Source: Austropuccinia psidii | Taxonomy: Eukaryota > Basidiomycota > Pucciniomycetes > Pucciniales > Sphaerophragmiaceae | Direction of reading: 5' to 3' | DNA length: 64,000 nt | Assembly (NCBI GenBank): GCA_023105745.1 | Contig: JALGQZ010000011.1 | Coordinates: forward strand, 47,212,698 to 47,276,697 | Part shown: in pieces, positions 55,382 through 64,000 of the stretch | How the letters are laid out: every line of letters starts with the position of its first letter | Position numbering within the stretch: the first letter of the stretch is position 1 | The notes under the pieces: model-generated | Seen by the model: the letters and a program-made list of their open reading frames with translations, nothing else | The model's database searches: none | Told to the model about the DNA's origin: nothing | Made by a program: the position numbers and the translations under genes

Positions 55382-56218
55382 TTGTAACCAAAGTGCATGA
55401 CTGTTTAGGTTACTCTCAGGTGTGACAGCATTACAATCAATCTGAGTGGGGGTAATATTTTTATTAATGGGACTACTGATTCTAGAGTTATTTACAGCTA
55501 CTTCTGGATCTTGCGCACTTCTTTCACCAAATCCAACAGCTTCTGGATCGCTGGGTCTGACTCTTTGTTCCTCTGGCTGAAGGTGGTCTTGTTTTTTCCC
55601 TAGGATCCTTGTCTTCTCCTGGAAGCTTCCTGGGATTGTGAAGAATGGTGACTCTAGGCCACTGATCTGTTGGCTTCAGAATTGTGTGAAGCTACTGGAG
55701 AGCTGATTTGGCCTGCTCCTTGTGATCCTGAAGGAATCTGAGTATGCCCTGTCTGGGTGCGCTGTTCTTCTATAGCTTCGATAGTGGCTTGATTATCCCT
55801 TATCCTGTTTGCCCTAACCTCCAGGAGTTTAAACTGCCTGGTGGTATTCCAACCTTTGGTGATTACCATAAGGTCTCTGAAGTCTATCTCTTTGAGACAA
55901 ATCTTCTGGAAACTTGCTCCAAGTTCCGCTCAGTGGAATGCCAGGTTGGACCTCTTAGTTTCCATGCTCCATTGAAACAAATCTTTGAAGAGTTGGTGGA
56001 GCTGCAGAACTTGATCCATATCTTTCCAGTCTTCTGGTTTGAGGTTCCTTTTGAATTGGAAAGTGAATGGCAGAGTGGGTATGATTAGCCTCAGTGTCTT
56101 GCCATCCACCACTGTGTTCAAGGCGTCTTCTTCCATGTCTGCTGGTTCTGGACAAGCTTTCTCTGTCCTCTGGTTGGTCCGTTAGGAAGCCAAGGTTTCT
56201 GAGCTGTATAGGTGACAT
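55382..56218 (-). pseudogene. gag: E5 Gag N-terminal region with overlapping second frame
   Basis: The gag frame starts at 56218 (MSPIQLRNLGFLTDQPED) and runs to 55955, ending FVSMEHGN. The +1 frame (56136-55930) reads RNLKPEDWKDMDQVLQLHQL and KDLFQWSMETKRS. The same +1 frame reopens at 55869-55654 with ITKGWNTTRQFKLLEVRANR and NQATIEAIEEQ. Both frames have counterparts at the same relative offset in E1. The remaining part, to 55382, has damaged gag sequence (ITPTQIDCNAVTPESNLN). Confidence 0.65.
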
Positions 56219-57142
56219 ATCAGTGTTTCAAGCAGTAAAAAACCTTATTTTCTTAGGGTATTTACCTTTGACTGTTCCTTGTACAAATTTTTTGTCTGCT
56301 GATTTTGGAAATTTACCTTTAGAGGTTACAACTGGGTTAATTGTGGTAATTTTTCCTGTAAAAGTGGTTAAGGTTGGTTTACCTTGTATTGAAGCAGAGT
56401 TTCATGGTTTTCTATTCCTCTGAGTGGCAATGGGTTTCCACTTTTTTGCTGTAATGAGACCTTCACTATGCCTCTTTCTATTGCCCTCGCTGCCTGCTGG
56501 TTCTGAGGGTGTCACTGGTGTGTTGGCCTGCAACTGCATCTCTAGTGGGATTTAGTTTTCTTCCACTGAATCAGACAGGAAAAAAGAGGGCTTATTGTCA
56601 GTTACAACTTCTTAAAATGCTGTTTGCACATCTAATAATGGCCTCTGGGCTTGTATGTTACTACAATATACCCTTGTATAATGAAAGTGTAATTGAATTG
56701 ACAATTTCATGTCAAAAATACAGCTTACAGATATCTGTCACACTGTTTTTATGCCAGTATCTCACTGAATAACTTGTAATTAGCAAGTTTAATCTGATAA
56801 AAGTGGTATGTAAGGGGGTAATTGAATTAACAATACACCCAACCATGCCTCAACTGTTGGGTTTACAGTAAGAGGTGTCCTTATTTAATTAGAAAAAAGG
56901 ACTATATTAATGGCCTAAAGTGTTTTTATATGCAAAACATGCCAAAAATAAAGGTTTTGTGGAGATTAAATTATAATCAACCATGAAAAACTATGATTAA
57001 AAAAGATAAAAATTAGTGGTATATAACATATACCACTTAAATATATAAAAAACATTTACACCTAAAAAGATAAAACAATTTTTTCAGAATAGAGAAATTA
57101 AGAGAGGAAACTTACTTGTAAGGTCCAAAAAGGTTAAAAAAA
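56219..57142 (-). other. E5 untranslated leader
   Basis: AT-rich non-coding leader between LTR and gag. It is alignable with 46215-46781 over about 570 bases, which shows that it belongs to this family. Confidence 0.7.
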
Positions 57143-57161
57143 CATGGCCAGGCCCCCAAAA
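57143..57161 (-). promoter_or_regulatory. E5 primer-binding-site-like motif
   Basis: On the minus strand TTTTGGGGGCCTGGCCATG follows the LTR end CAGCCTGACA, as in E1. Confidence 0.65.
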
Positions 57162-58553
57162 TGTCAGGCTGAGTCTATAATAAATAGGTAATAAGGCTAT
57201 TTACAGCTTTAAATATGACTGTGACATGGATAAATAGTATTAAAAAGGTTTTAATTATAATTAAAAAGGGCTTTACTAATGATAATTAGTGGTGGTGAGC
57301 GCTGTTGAAAGCCCTGGGTGCAGCTTTACCAATTGTTTTATTATAATAAGGACTACAATAATTAAAATAATAGCTATACCCAACTTTTTTTGATGGTTTT
57401 ACTACATAGGAATTTAAGAACAGGATGAGGAAACCTTTTGTGGTGGATAAAAGTCTCCTTTTATGCAAAAATAGGGTGGGATGGCCCTCTAGACCATCCA
57501 CATATGGGAAGTGAAGAGTTTTTCACTTCAGAGTACTTGTGGTTTCCACAAAGCCTGTACACACTGTATTTTTTTAAGATGTGTTTTTGAAACCACATCT
57601 GGGCAGTTTTCACCCATACAGGGTAAATATTTTCATCTGGGGACCACACAGCCCTCCTCTGATGTGCATGACGCATAGAATGCTGTACAGAACCTGTATG
57701 GGACCCCAGTATTGAATGAAATATAAGGTATTGAAGTATAAACATTCTTCTTTGTTGTTTTGACACCTCATAATCATGGTTATGGGATATTATCCCAAAG
57801 TAAGGCTGTATTGGTATAACTGTTGGATTTTGACCTTAAAGCTGCCATACCTTTTTCAGTTTCCAAGATATTGAGCCCAACATTGGTTAATTTTGTAGCC
57901 CTGGATATGCTCTCCACAATGATACCTCATTTGGTATGGGTAACATGGAATATGGCAAAGTTATGACATGTAAAAGTTTTGTTATGCATATGTATGATTT
58001 TCTCAAAATCTGTATATTGCTTGATTTCCCCATAACTTTTGGTTCATATGAGATATGGGAGAATAAATGGCACAATCAGATAGGCCTGATTGTGCTTTTT
58101 CTATCAAGACCCCACTTTAAGTATCTCACACTAAAATTGTAGAAGTTAGATGAGAGGTGAATATTTTATTCCCCCTTATTTGGCCTTATTTTCTCCATAC
58201 CCTCTGTAGTTCTGGTGTTAGCTAAATTTGGCTAGTACCATTGAATAGCCCTGACTACAGCATTATTTTGAATACCCAGCTGATTGGGTTAAGCCTCTTC
58301 ATCTGGATTTCAGATGGGAGGTGAAAATTAGGGTTTATGCTCAGCAACAACTTTGAGTAGAAATAACTTTGTTATTCTTTTTCCTATGATTATGGTACTT
58401 GTATATTTAGAAAGAGGTTATTTTATTCTTTATTTTGATACTTTTTGAGCTGGTTTGGATGAGTTCCGTGTTTTGGTGGTATCTTCTCTTTACCATTGGT
58501 TTATGGTATTTGACTGTCATGGTTGTGCTCTGGTTTTGAGTAACAGGCTGAAG
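57162..58553 (-). repeat. E5 5' LTR
   Basis: On the minus strand it starts CTTCAGCCTGTTACTC where TGTCAGCC is expected, so the outermost bases have changed, and it ends CAGCCTGACA. It aligns with 46782-48166 over its whole length with frequent differences. Upstream lies E6 gag, interrupted after KYTVDK. Confidence 0.82.
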
Positions 58554-59583
58554 CTTTGTCCACTGTGTATTTATCAGCTCCAAATTGAAGGGTTTTCTCC
58601 CGTATCCAAGTATCATTTATTTACTTTTGGATTATTTGGCTCTTCCACCATGACCAGTTTCTTCTACCATGAATATCTTTCATTTTGGTATACCATATAC
58701 TATCATTTCCTTTGAATGCTGTGGTCAGTCTAGCTGTTATCCAGTAGTCTGGTATGCTTGGAACATCAATGAAGATTCCATCAATATAATCAAGGAGCTC
58801 CATGTTATCATATTCTCCTACCCCAGAGAATTGTGGCCAGATTGAGGCCTCTGGTTGCTGTTTCAGTGCTTACTTCTCTGAATAAGTCATGTTATATCCA
58901 TGTTGGTTATGTGATGGGGATCTTGGATTATTCTCCAACAAGGCATCTTTTTTGATGTCTTCCTGGTGGTATGGATTATCAAAAACATTTCCATGTGTCT
59001 GGGGTTTTATTTTTTGGCAGACATTGAGCAATTTTTCAATATCTTGCTCCAGGTATTCCCTATCTCTTTTGCAGTAATTTTTCTCCTCGAAGACTTGATT
59101 TAGTCCTCTTTTGGTCTCTTCTGAGGCTTTACTCAATCTATTATAGTCCTCTTGAAGGGTATTATAGTTTTGGTTTGTAAGGTATTAACTTCTTGTAACA
59201 TTGAAATATCTTCATGCAGTCTTTCAAACTCTTTTTGAGTTTGTTCTACAAGTTGTGAAAATTGTAACCATAGGGTATTACTACTTATGGTACTCTCAGT
59301 GGTCACAGCATTGTGTTTAATCTGGGTGGATATATTGTTCCTTATTCTAGGGCTGCTAGCTTCATTAGAATTATTTACAACTGTTTTTTTTGTACTTCCT
59401 TTGGAAGGTCCAAAATTTTTTGGATCATAGGATTTGACTCTTTCTTCCTCTGGTTGAAAGAATTCTTGTTCTTGCCCTATGATCCTCTTCCTCTCCTGAC
59501 TTCTACCTGGGATTGGAAAGTATGGTGACTCTTGGTCACTGATCTGCTGGTGCCTGAGTAGTGTGAATCCACTAGGGAGTCTG
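58554..59583 (-). pseudogene. gag: E6: gag remnant of a further E1/E5-family element
   Basis: Minus-strand fragments of a Gag related to E5: LSKASEETKRGLNQVFEEKN, FDNPYHQEDIKKDALLE, NMTYSEK then TAA, MELLDYIDGIFIDVPSIP and IWYTKMKDIHGRRNWSWW. After a further TAA comes KTLQFGADKYTVDK, where the E5 LTR begins. Upstream, at 59584, E4's LTR cuts into it. Neither its LTRs nor its Pol are seen in the window. Several stops make it a fossil. Confidence 0.8.
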
Positions 59584-61408
59584 TGTAAGGTGTGGATATG
59601 AAACTTTGATTAAAAATCAAGTACTTTTCCTGTCCTCAAAATTTGTATAAGGTAAAATTCAGTTAAAAATAGTATGAAATATTATTTTTAAGAGAAAACA
59701 CGCCAATTTTATTGTTTATAACTTTATTAGTATAAAACAATAATATAAAAATTTATTGTTTTACCAACAATAAAGATTTATCCAAAAAATACTCTACAAG
59801 AGATATTTTAAGGCTACAAAAGAAATTTCTTCAAGAGCAATTTCAATTGGAATTAATTGAGCAAAGAACTGCAAGCAATTAATTAAAGAACAAAGTCTTT
59901 AAAAAGAATATTAAAGAGAAAACACGCCCAAAAGTGACCAGAGTGAATTTGGAAACAAAGTGACAAAGTTAACAGTGATGAAAGATGCTTTAATTCACTT
60001 TTGGGGTGGTTCAGGGGTAAAAATGATTATAAGAGTTACAAACAATGATTATAATGATTTTTTCACGTGGTTAAAAGGATTAAAATGATTTAAAAGTGGT
60101 GGTTGGAATCTTTGATTGATTGGTTTAACAGTTTTAAACTAATTAATAAAAGGAAAAGATTCTAACATGAAGAGAAAAGTGGGGCAAAGAAGACATTCTT
60201 TTATAGCCATCAATTCTCTTACTCCAAAAGTAAAATTTACTCTTGTCAGTCGTGAAAAACAGTCTGACAACAGAAAAGCCAATTATGGCATCATTGAACC
60301 CTGGTTTAGACCAAAAAGGGCTGGTTTAAGCCATTTTTAGCCATTTTAGACCCTTAAATCAGCCATTACTATAGCAATACCAGGCCTAGAGCCTTCAAAA
60401 CACGTCAGAATGTGTGTCAGAGGCGTAGAAACCAGTTAAAACTGTTTTTATTATGATTGTTTTATCTTAAGGGTAGTTTTACCTTCTTGGCAACAGCTAA
60501 AACTACCCCAGTTGGTATCAAAACCCCATCATCAATTGAGTCCACAGACCCTGTAACTCAATTCCAGGCCAAAAGTGATGAACTTTTGCGTGAATTTTGA
60601 CATCCCACGCCTGTCAGCAAGGATTTTGGGGGTCTAGCTCCCCCTTAGAGCTGGAGTTCCTTTTCCCCCCCAAATTTAATCTTTCCAATTTATTTTTCCT
60701 TTAATTCCTCATCATGTATTATACTTATAATTTACACATGTAATTCAATTCAATTGTACAGTACAATACAGTAATAATTGACACCTCATATGTAAATCAA
60801 AGTTCACTTATGTAATACACGCACACATTTTGACATTTCAATTGAATTCAATTGAAAATACTTTAATTCCTCATAACTTCTAAACTAAACACAACACCTC
60901 AATTTTAACACAAAAATTGATGGTTAACACCACATGTGGTGTGAATTAAATTAAGGTTTTGAGGATTTTCAACTTTTGTATTGAAAATACTAAAAACTTA
61001 ATTTAAGCTTATTTAGAGTTGAGTTACAAAAATTTCACTCAGAGGTGACCCCACCTGATTTTTTATGAGGAATCCAATGGTGAAATAAAATTTATATGTT
61101 TATTTATTGGATAAAAAGTTATAATAAATTTTATTTAACTTTTTTCCAAATTTATTTATTTTTTCACAATTTTGTTAAAATTTCATTTTTACTTAAATTT
61201 TTCAAGTATAAATGTAATTTTATATTTACAAAATTTAAAGTAATTTTATTTTTAAATTATAATTAATTTTTTATTTTTAATATAATTTTATATTTATATT
61301 TTTTATTTTTATTTTAATAATATAAATAAATTTATTTTATTTATATTAATATGTTATTTTTTATATTTGTGGTCTTTTGGGTATATGAAATTACCTCTAA
61401 GGCTCACA
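59584..61408 (-). repeat. E4 3' LTR
   Basis: On the minus strand TGTGAGCCTTAGAGG ... CACACCTTACA, 1825 bases. A single-copy LTR here is explained by the window ending before the 5' LTR. Confidence 0.92.
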
Positions 61409-61421
61409 TTCCCTCCCCCTA
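61409..61421 (-). promoter_or_regulatory. E4 polypurine tract
   Basis: On the minus strand TAGGGGGAGGGAA lies directly before the LTR and only about 20 bases after the pol stop. Confidence 0.8.
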
Positions 61422-61431
61422 AAAAAGAATA

Positions 61432-64000
61432 TTACTTTGTAATATTGGTGTTTCTAGTGTGTCTGAATCTCCTCAGGAGTTTGGTGGCTTCTGGTATATC
61501 TTTCTCTTCTAACCATTCATCTTCACAAGTTGGGTCACTGTACCTAACAAGGTATTCCCTTACTTTCTTGGTTCTTAATTTCCTTTCTTTAAGAACTTTG
61601 GTTATTTTCTTAGTACCAGATGTCTCAATAGGAGGTATAACTTGGGGAATCTTATTCCTCAAGGGAAATTTCTCAGCATCACTAGATTTGTATGGCTTTA
61701 TCAAGCTTACTGGAAATGTAGGGTGCTTATTGCTAAGTTCTTCAGATAACTCCACTTCAACAGCATTTTCTCCATGGAGGGCCTTAATCACAAAAGGTCC
61801 TGCAAAGGAGTCTTTTAACTTTTTACATCCTTTGATGTTATTGAAGTTAGTGGTGGATACAAGAACTAGGTCCCCCACTTTGAAATCTGGAGTTGCATGA
61901 GATTTATCCCATTTGTCTTTAGCATATGCAAAAGAGTCCTCCATGCATCTCACTGCATGCTTTCTAGCTTTGTCTAGCATTCCTTTGAAGCTAGCAGCTG
62001 TGGGATGTATTTCAATTAAGTCTTTCCTCAAGGAATCTTGGGGTAACTTGGGGTTCCATCCTTTTTCTAGAATAGCAGGAGTCTGATTGGTACTGGAATG
62101 GATTGATGTTTTATATGCTAATTCCAGTGCTGGTAACAGAGTACACCAATCATGGGTAAATCCATCACAATCTTTGAATTCAAGGCCATATGCACAAAAT
62201 CTTCTCACCATGTCCTCTAAGGTTTGGATCATTCTTTCAGCCAGGCCATCAGTTTGTGGGTGGTAGGCTGTAGAGAAAGACAGTTTAGTGCCAAATAATT
62301 GGTGAAGATTTGTCCATAGTGCTGAAGTGAATTTGGGATCTCTATCACTGATGATATTTGTAAATATCCCAGTCCATGACACTACTCTATTCCATATCAG
62401 AAGAGCTGTATCCATGGCTGTATCATCTTTGTGACATGGTAAAAAGATTGGAGTTTTACTGAATCTGTCTACAATTACTAGGCAAGCATTATAGCTCCTG
62501 TCACCTCCTGGTGGTAGGCCAGTTACCCAATCCATATGGACAATTTCCCAAGGTCTGTTTGGTTCTTGGATTTTCATCATATTTCCAAGTCTTTTGCCAG
62601 TGGATTTATTTGCCTTTTGGCATCTGTCACAGGTTTTGCAATATTCTGCAACATCTTTTTGCCACATTGGCCACCATATGCAGGTCTTTACTTTCTCTCT
62701 TGTTCTGTCCTCAGAAAGATGTCCTGAAAAGGGACTATCATGGCATTCTTTCAGTACAAGATTGATTAATGACCTGTCTACAACTGTCATGACACATGTG
62801 TGCTTGGTTCTGTGGTAAATTATACCATCCAGTAGGTGAAATCTTCCTTCATTATAAGATTTTCTCCATACTTCATCCAAGGCATGTATTAGAGAGTTGT
62901 CTTTACAGTCTTTGTTAAGTAATTGGCATAAGATGCTACAATTCTTATCTTGAGTGTAACTATTTCTGACTTCTTCAAAGAAGGTGGTGTTCAAGTCTGT
63001 AACACTTATTCCTTCTATTGGAATTTGTGGTGAAGCTTCTTCTGGAACATAAGCAGGATTATCAATGTTATTTGGTAATGGCCATCTGCTTAGTTCATCT
63101 GCATTCTTATGAATATTCCCATCCTTATGAACAATAGTCATATTGCCTCTGTATTCTTGTATGGCTATTTGCCATCTGAGCATGTGCCTGTTAGGTGTTT
63201 TCATGTTCAAAAGTGATTTCACAGCTGTACAATCTGTTATTACTTCAAAAACACATCCCTCTAAGAAATAGTTCAATTTCTCTAAGGCCCAGACAAGGCA
63301 TAGACATTCCATTTGACTTGCTCCATATCTGGCTTCAGTTGGTTTGATTTGCCTGGATATGAAACATATTGGTCCTTCTACAGGTTTGTCATTTATGATC
63401 TGAACTTGGTGAAGTGCAGCACCTAGTCCATCCCCTGATGCATCAATATACAGTTTGAAAGGCAATTTAAAGTCTGGCATCAGTAAGAGTGGAGCAGTGG
63501 TCAATGCTTCTCTTAGAGACTCAAAAGCTTTGACTCTGTCAACAGTCATCTCAAATACTGTGTCTTTGTCACACAGCTTATAAAGTGGTCTTGCTATGGA
63601 TGCAAAGTCTTTAATGTGTTGCCTGTAATATCCTGCAAAACCTAAGAATGACTGAATTTCCTTCTTATTCTGAGGCATGGGTTTTAACAATACTGCTGCA
63701 ACTTTGTTTTTATCAATTCCAAGGGACAAACCAGATACAACATGTCCTAGTGCCTTAAGTTCTTTAAATCCAAAATGACATTTCTTCAAGGAGATTTTCA
63801 TGTTTAATGATTGGATTTTTGTCAAAACTCTTGATAATCTGTACATGTGCTCCTCCCAAGTCTTTGAACAGATAATAATGTCATCAATGTAAATGATTAA
63901 CCATCCCTCTGAGAGTTCTTCAGGGAAGATTTCATTCATCATTCTTTGGAAGTGTGAAGGTGCATTTTTGATACCAAAGGGCATCCTTAAGTATTCATAC
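61432..64000 (-). CDS. pol: E4 Pol: reverse transcriptase (partial), RNase H, integrase, chromodomain-like tail
   Basis: An open frame of about 855 codons enters from beyond the window end and stops at 61432. In order: RT palm ([16 protein letters not shown]; catalytic YIDD at 63880-63891), thumb and connection ([17 protein letters not shown]), RNase H ([46 protein letters not shown]), integrase finger ([12 protein letters not shown] ... [13 protein letters not shown]) and core. The core has [15 protein letters not shown] with the first Asp at 62530-62532, [14 protein letters not shown] and [17 protein letters not shown]. The tail has [12 protein letters not shown] and the chromodomain-like [12 protein letters not shown] ... 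[19 protein letters not shown]. No lesion is seen, so this half looks functional. One oddity is NADEL for the usual NADGL. Confidence 0.95.
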   Translation of the reverse strand, partial: YEYLRMPFGIKNAPSHFQRMMNEIFPEELSEGWLIIYIDDIIICSKTWEEHMYRLSRVLTKIQSLNMKISLKKCHFGFKELKALGHVVSGLSLGIDKNKVAAVLLKPMPQNKKEIQSFLGFAGYYRQHIKDFASIARPLYKLCDKDTVFEMTVDRVKAFESLREALTTAPLLLMPDFKLPFKLYIDASGDGLGAALHQVQIINDKPVEGPICFISRQIKPTEARYGASQMECLCLVWALEKLNYFLEGCVFEVITDCTAVKSLLNMKTPNRHMLRWQIAIQEYRGNMTIVHKDGNIHKNADELSRWPLPNNIDNPAYVPEEASPQIPIEGISVTDLNTTFFEEVRNSYTQDKNCSILCQLLNKDCKDNSLIHALDEVWRKSYNEGRFHLLDGIIYHRTKHTCVMTVVDRSLINLVLKECHDSPFSGHLSEDRTREKVKTCIWWPMWQKDVAEYCKTCDRCQKANKSTGKRLGNMMKIQEPNRPWEIVHMDWVTGLPPGGDRSYNACLVIVDRFSKTPIFLPCHKDDTAMDTALLIWNRVVSWTGIFTNIISDRDPKFTSALWTNLHQLFGTKLSFSTAYHPQTDGLAERMIQTLEDMVRRFCAYGLEFKDCDGFTHDWCTLLPALELAYKTSIHSSTNQTPAILEKGWNPKLPQDSLRKDLIEIHPTAASFKGMLDKARKHAVRCMEDSFAYAKDKWDKSHATPDFKVGDLVLVSTTNFNNIKGCKKLKDSFAGPFVIKALHGENAVEVELSEELSNKHPTFPVSLIKPYKSSDAEKFPLRNKIPQVIPPIETSGTKKITKVLKERKLRTKKVREYLVRYSDPTCEDEWLEEKDIPEATKLLRRFRHTRNTNITK

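Larger units (their letters stand above)
46782..58553 (-). mobile_element. E5: decayed full-length chromovirus related to E1
   Basis: Minus-strand element with LTRs at 57162-58553 (5') and 46782-48166 (3') that are clearly diverged from each other, so it is old. Gag, CCHC, protease, RT, RNase H, integrase and a chromodomain-like tail are all recognisable but broken. A solo LTR (52386-54514) interrupts gag. Its LTR start TGTCAGCCTGTGACTCAAAA matches E1. It lies in the gag of E6 on its upstream side, while its downstream LTR is joined to another leader rather than to E6, so this is not a simple insertion. Confidence 0.85.
59584..64000 (-). mobile_element. E4: young Ty3/Gypsy chromovirus, 3' half (runs off the window)
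   Basis: The 3' LTR (59584-61408) is preceded in the sense direction by a purine tract and an uninterrupted pol frame. The LTR is nearly identical to the solo LTR in E1. It is inserted in the E6 gag; the 5-base flank is GTCTG at 59579-59583, and its partner lies beyond the window. Confidence 0.9.

Noticed and set aside
1..64000. CRISPR arrays, bacterial operons, ribosome binding sites, rho-independent terminators
   Set aside because: Spliceosomal introns, LTR elements and a RES-complex protein show a eukaryotic nuclear genome; no regular short repeat-spacer array is present.
1..64000. tRNA and rRNA genes
   Set aside because: I saw no convincing cloverleaf with A and B boxes and no rRNA sequence, but this was judged by eye only.

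Overview
This window is AT-rich fungal nuclear DNA. Short GT-AG introns, a BUD13 splicing-factor relative, a cysteine-rich small secreted protein and stacks of Ty3/Gypsy chromoviruses point to a rust fungus (Pucciniales). Gag and Pol wording (for example [18 protein letters not shown] and [11 protein letters not shown]) is what I associate with Austropuccinia psidii; species is an inference from memory, not a search.

Bases 1-20.4 kb form a very large inverted duplication. Two arms of about 6.95 kb (27-6978 and 13388-20338), nearly identical by eye, flank a 6.4 kb unmatched spacer. Each arm carries the tail of a secreted-protein gene, then a BUD13 (CWC26) pseudogene pointing inward, then a decayed hAT-like transposase fragment and a degenerate repeat array with GTTTGGCCAAAC palindromes. 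The spacer holds one convincing gene: 12 exons, 467 codons, a coiled-coil protein in which all 11 introns fall in phase 0. The complete secreted-protein gene lies at the right edge (20268-20723, minus strand).

From 21.8 kb to the end the window is a nest of retrotransposons. E1 (21822-31051, plus) is a young non-autonomous LTR element with Gag and protease but no RT, RNase H or integrase; TSD AATGT; its gag is interrupted by a solo LTR (26465-28302, TSD GACAG). E1 sits in the remains of a minus-strand Copia element (31057-31335). A plus-strand Copia element (LTR 31336-31681, body to about 45630) is split by E3 (32186-42777), a decayed chromovirus. E5 (46782-58553, minus) is a decayed full-length relative of E1, split by another solo LTR (52386-54514); its lower LTR is followed by the leader of a further copy. 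A gag remnant, E6 (58554-59583, minus), is followed by E4 (59584 to the window end, minus), whose pol frame is open for about 850 codons with catalytic residues intact.

How the parts relate: the LTR elements share one architecture (LTR, a TTTGGGGGCCTGGCC primer-site-like motif, leader, coiled-coil Gag with CCHC knuckle, protease, RT, RNase H, integrase, chromodomain-like tail, purine tract, LTR). E1 has kept only what must act in cis plus Gag-protease and would need Pol from an E5-like or E4-like relative. Gag N-terminal regions are open in two overlapping frames, and in the E1/E5 family both frames look conserved. The points most worth a second look are the inverted duplication with its phase-0 gene, the dual-frame gag, and the non-autonomous element.
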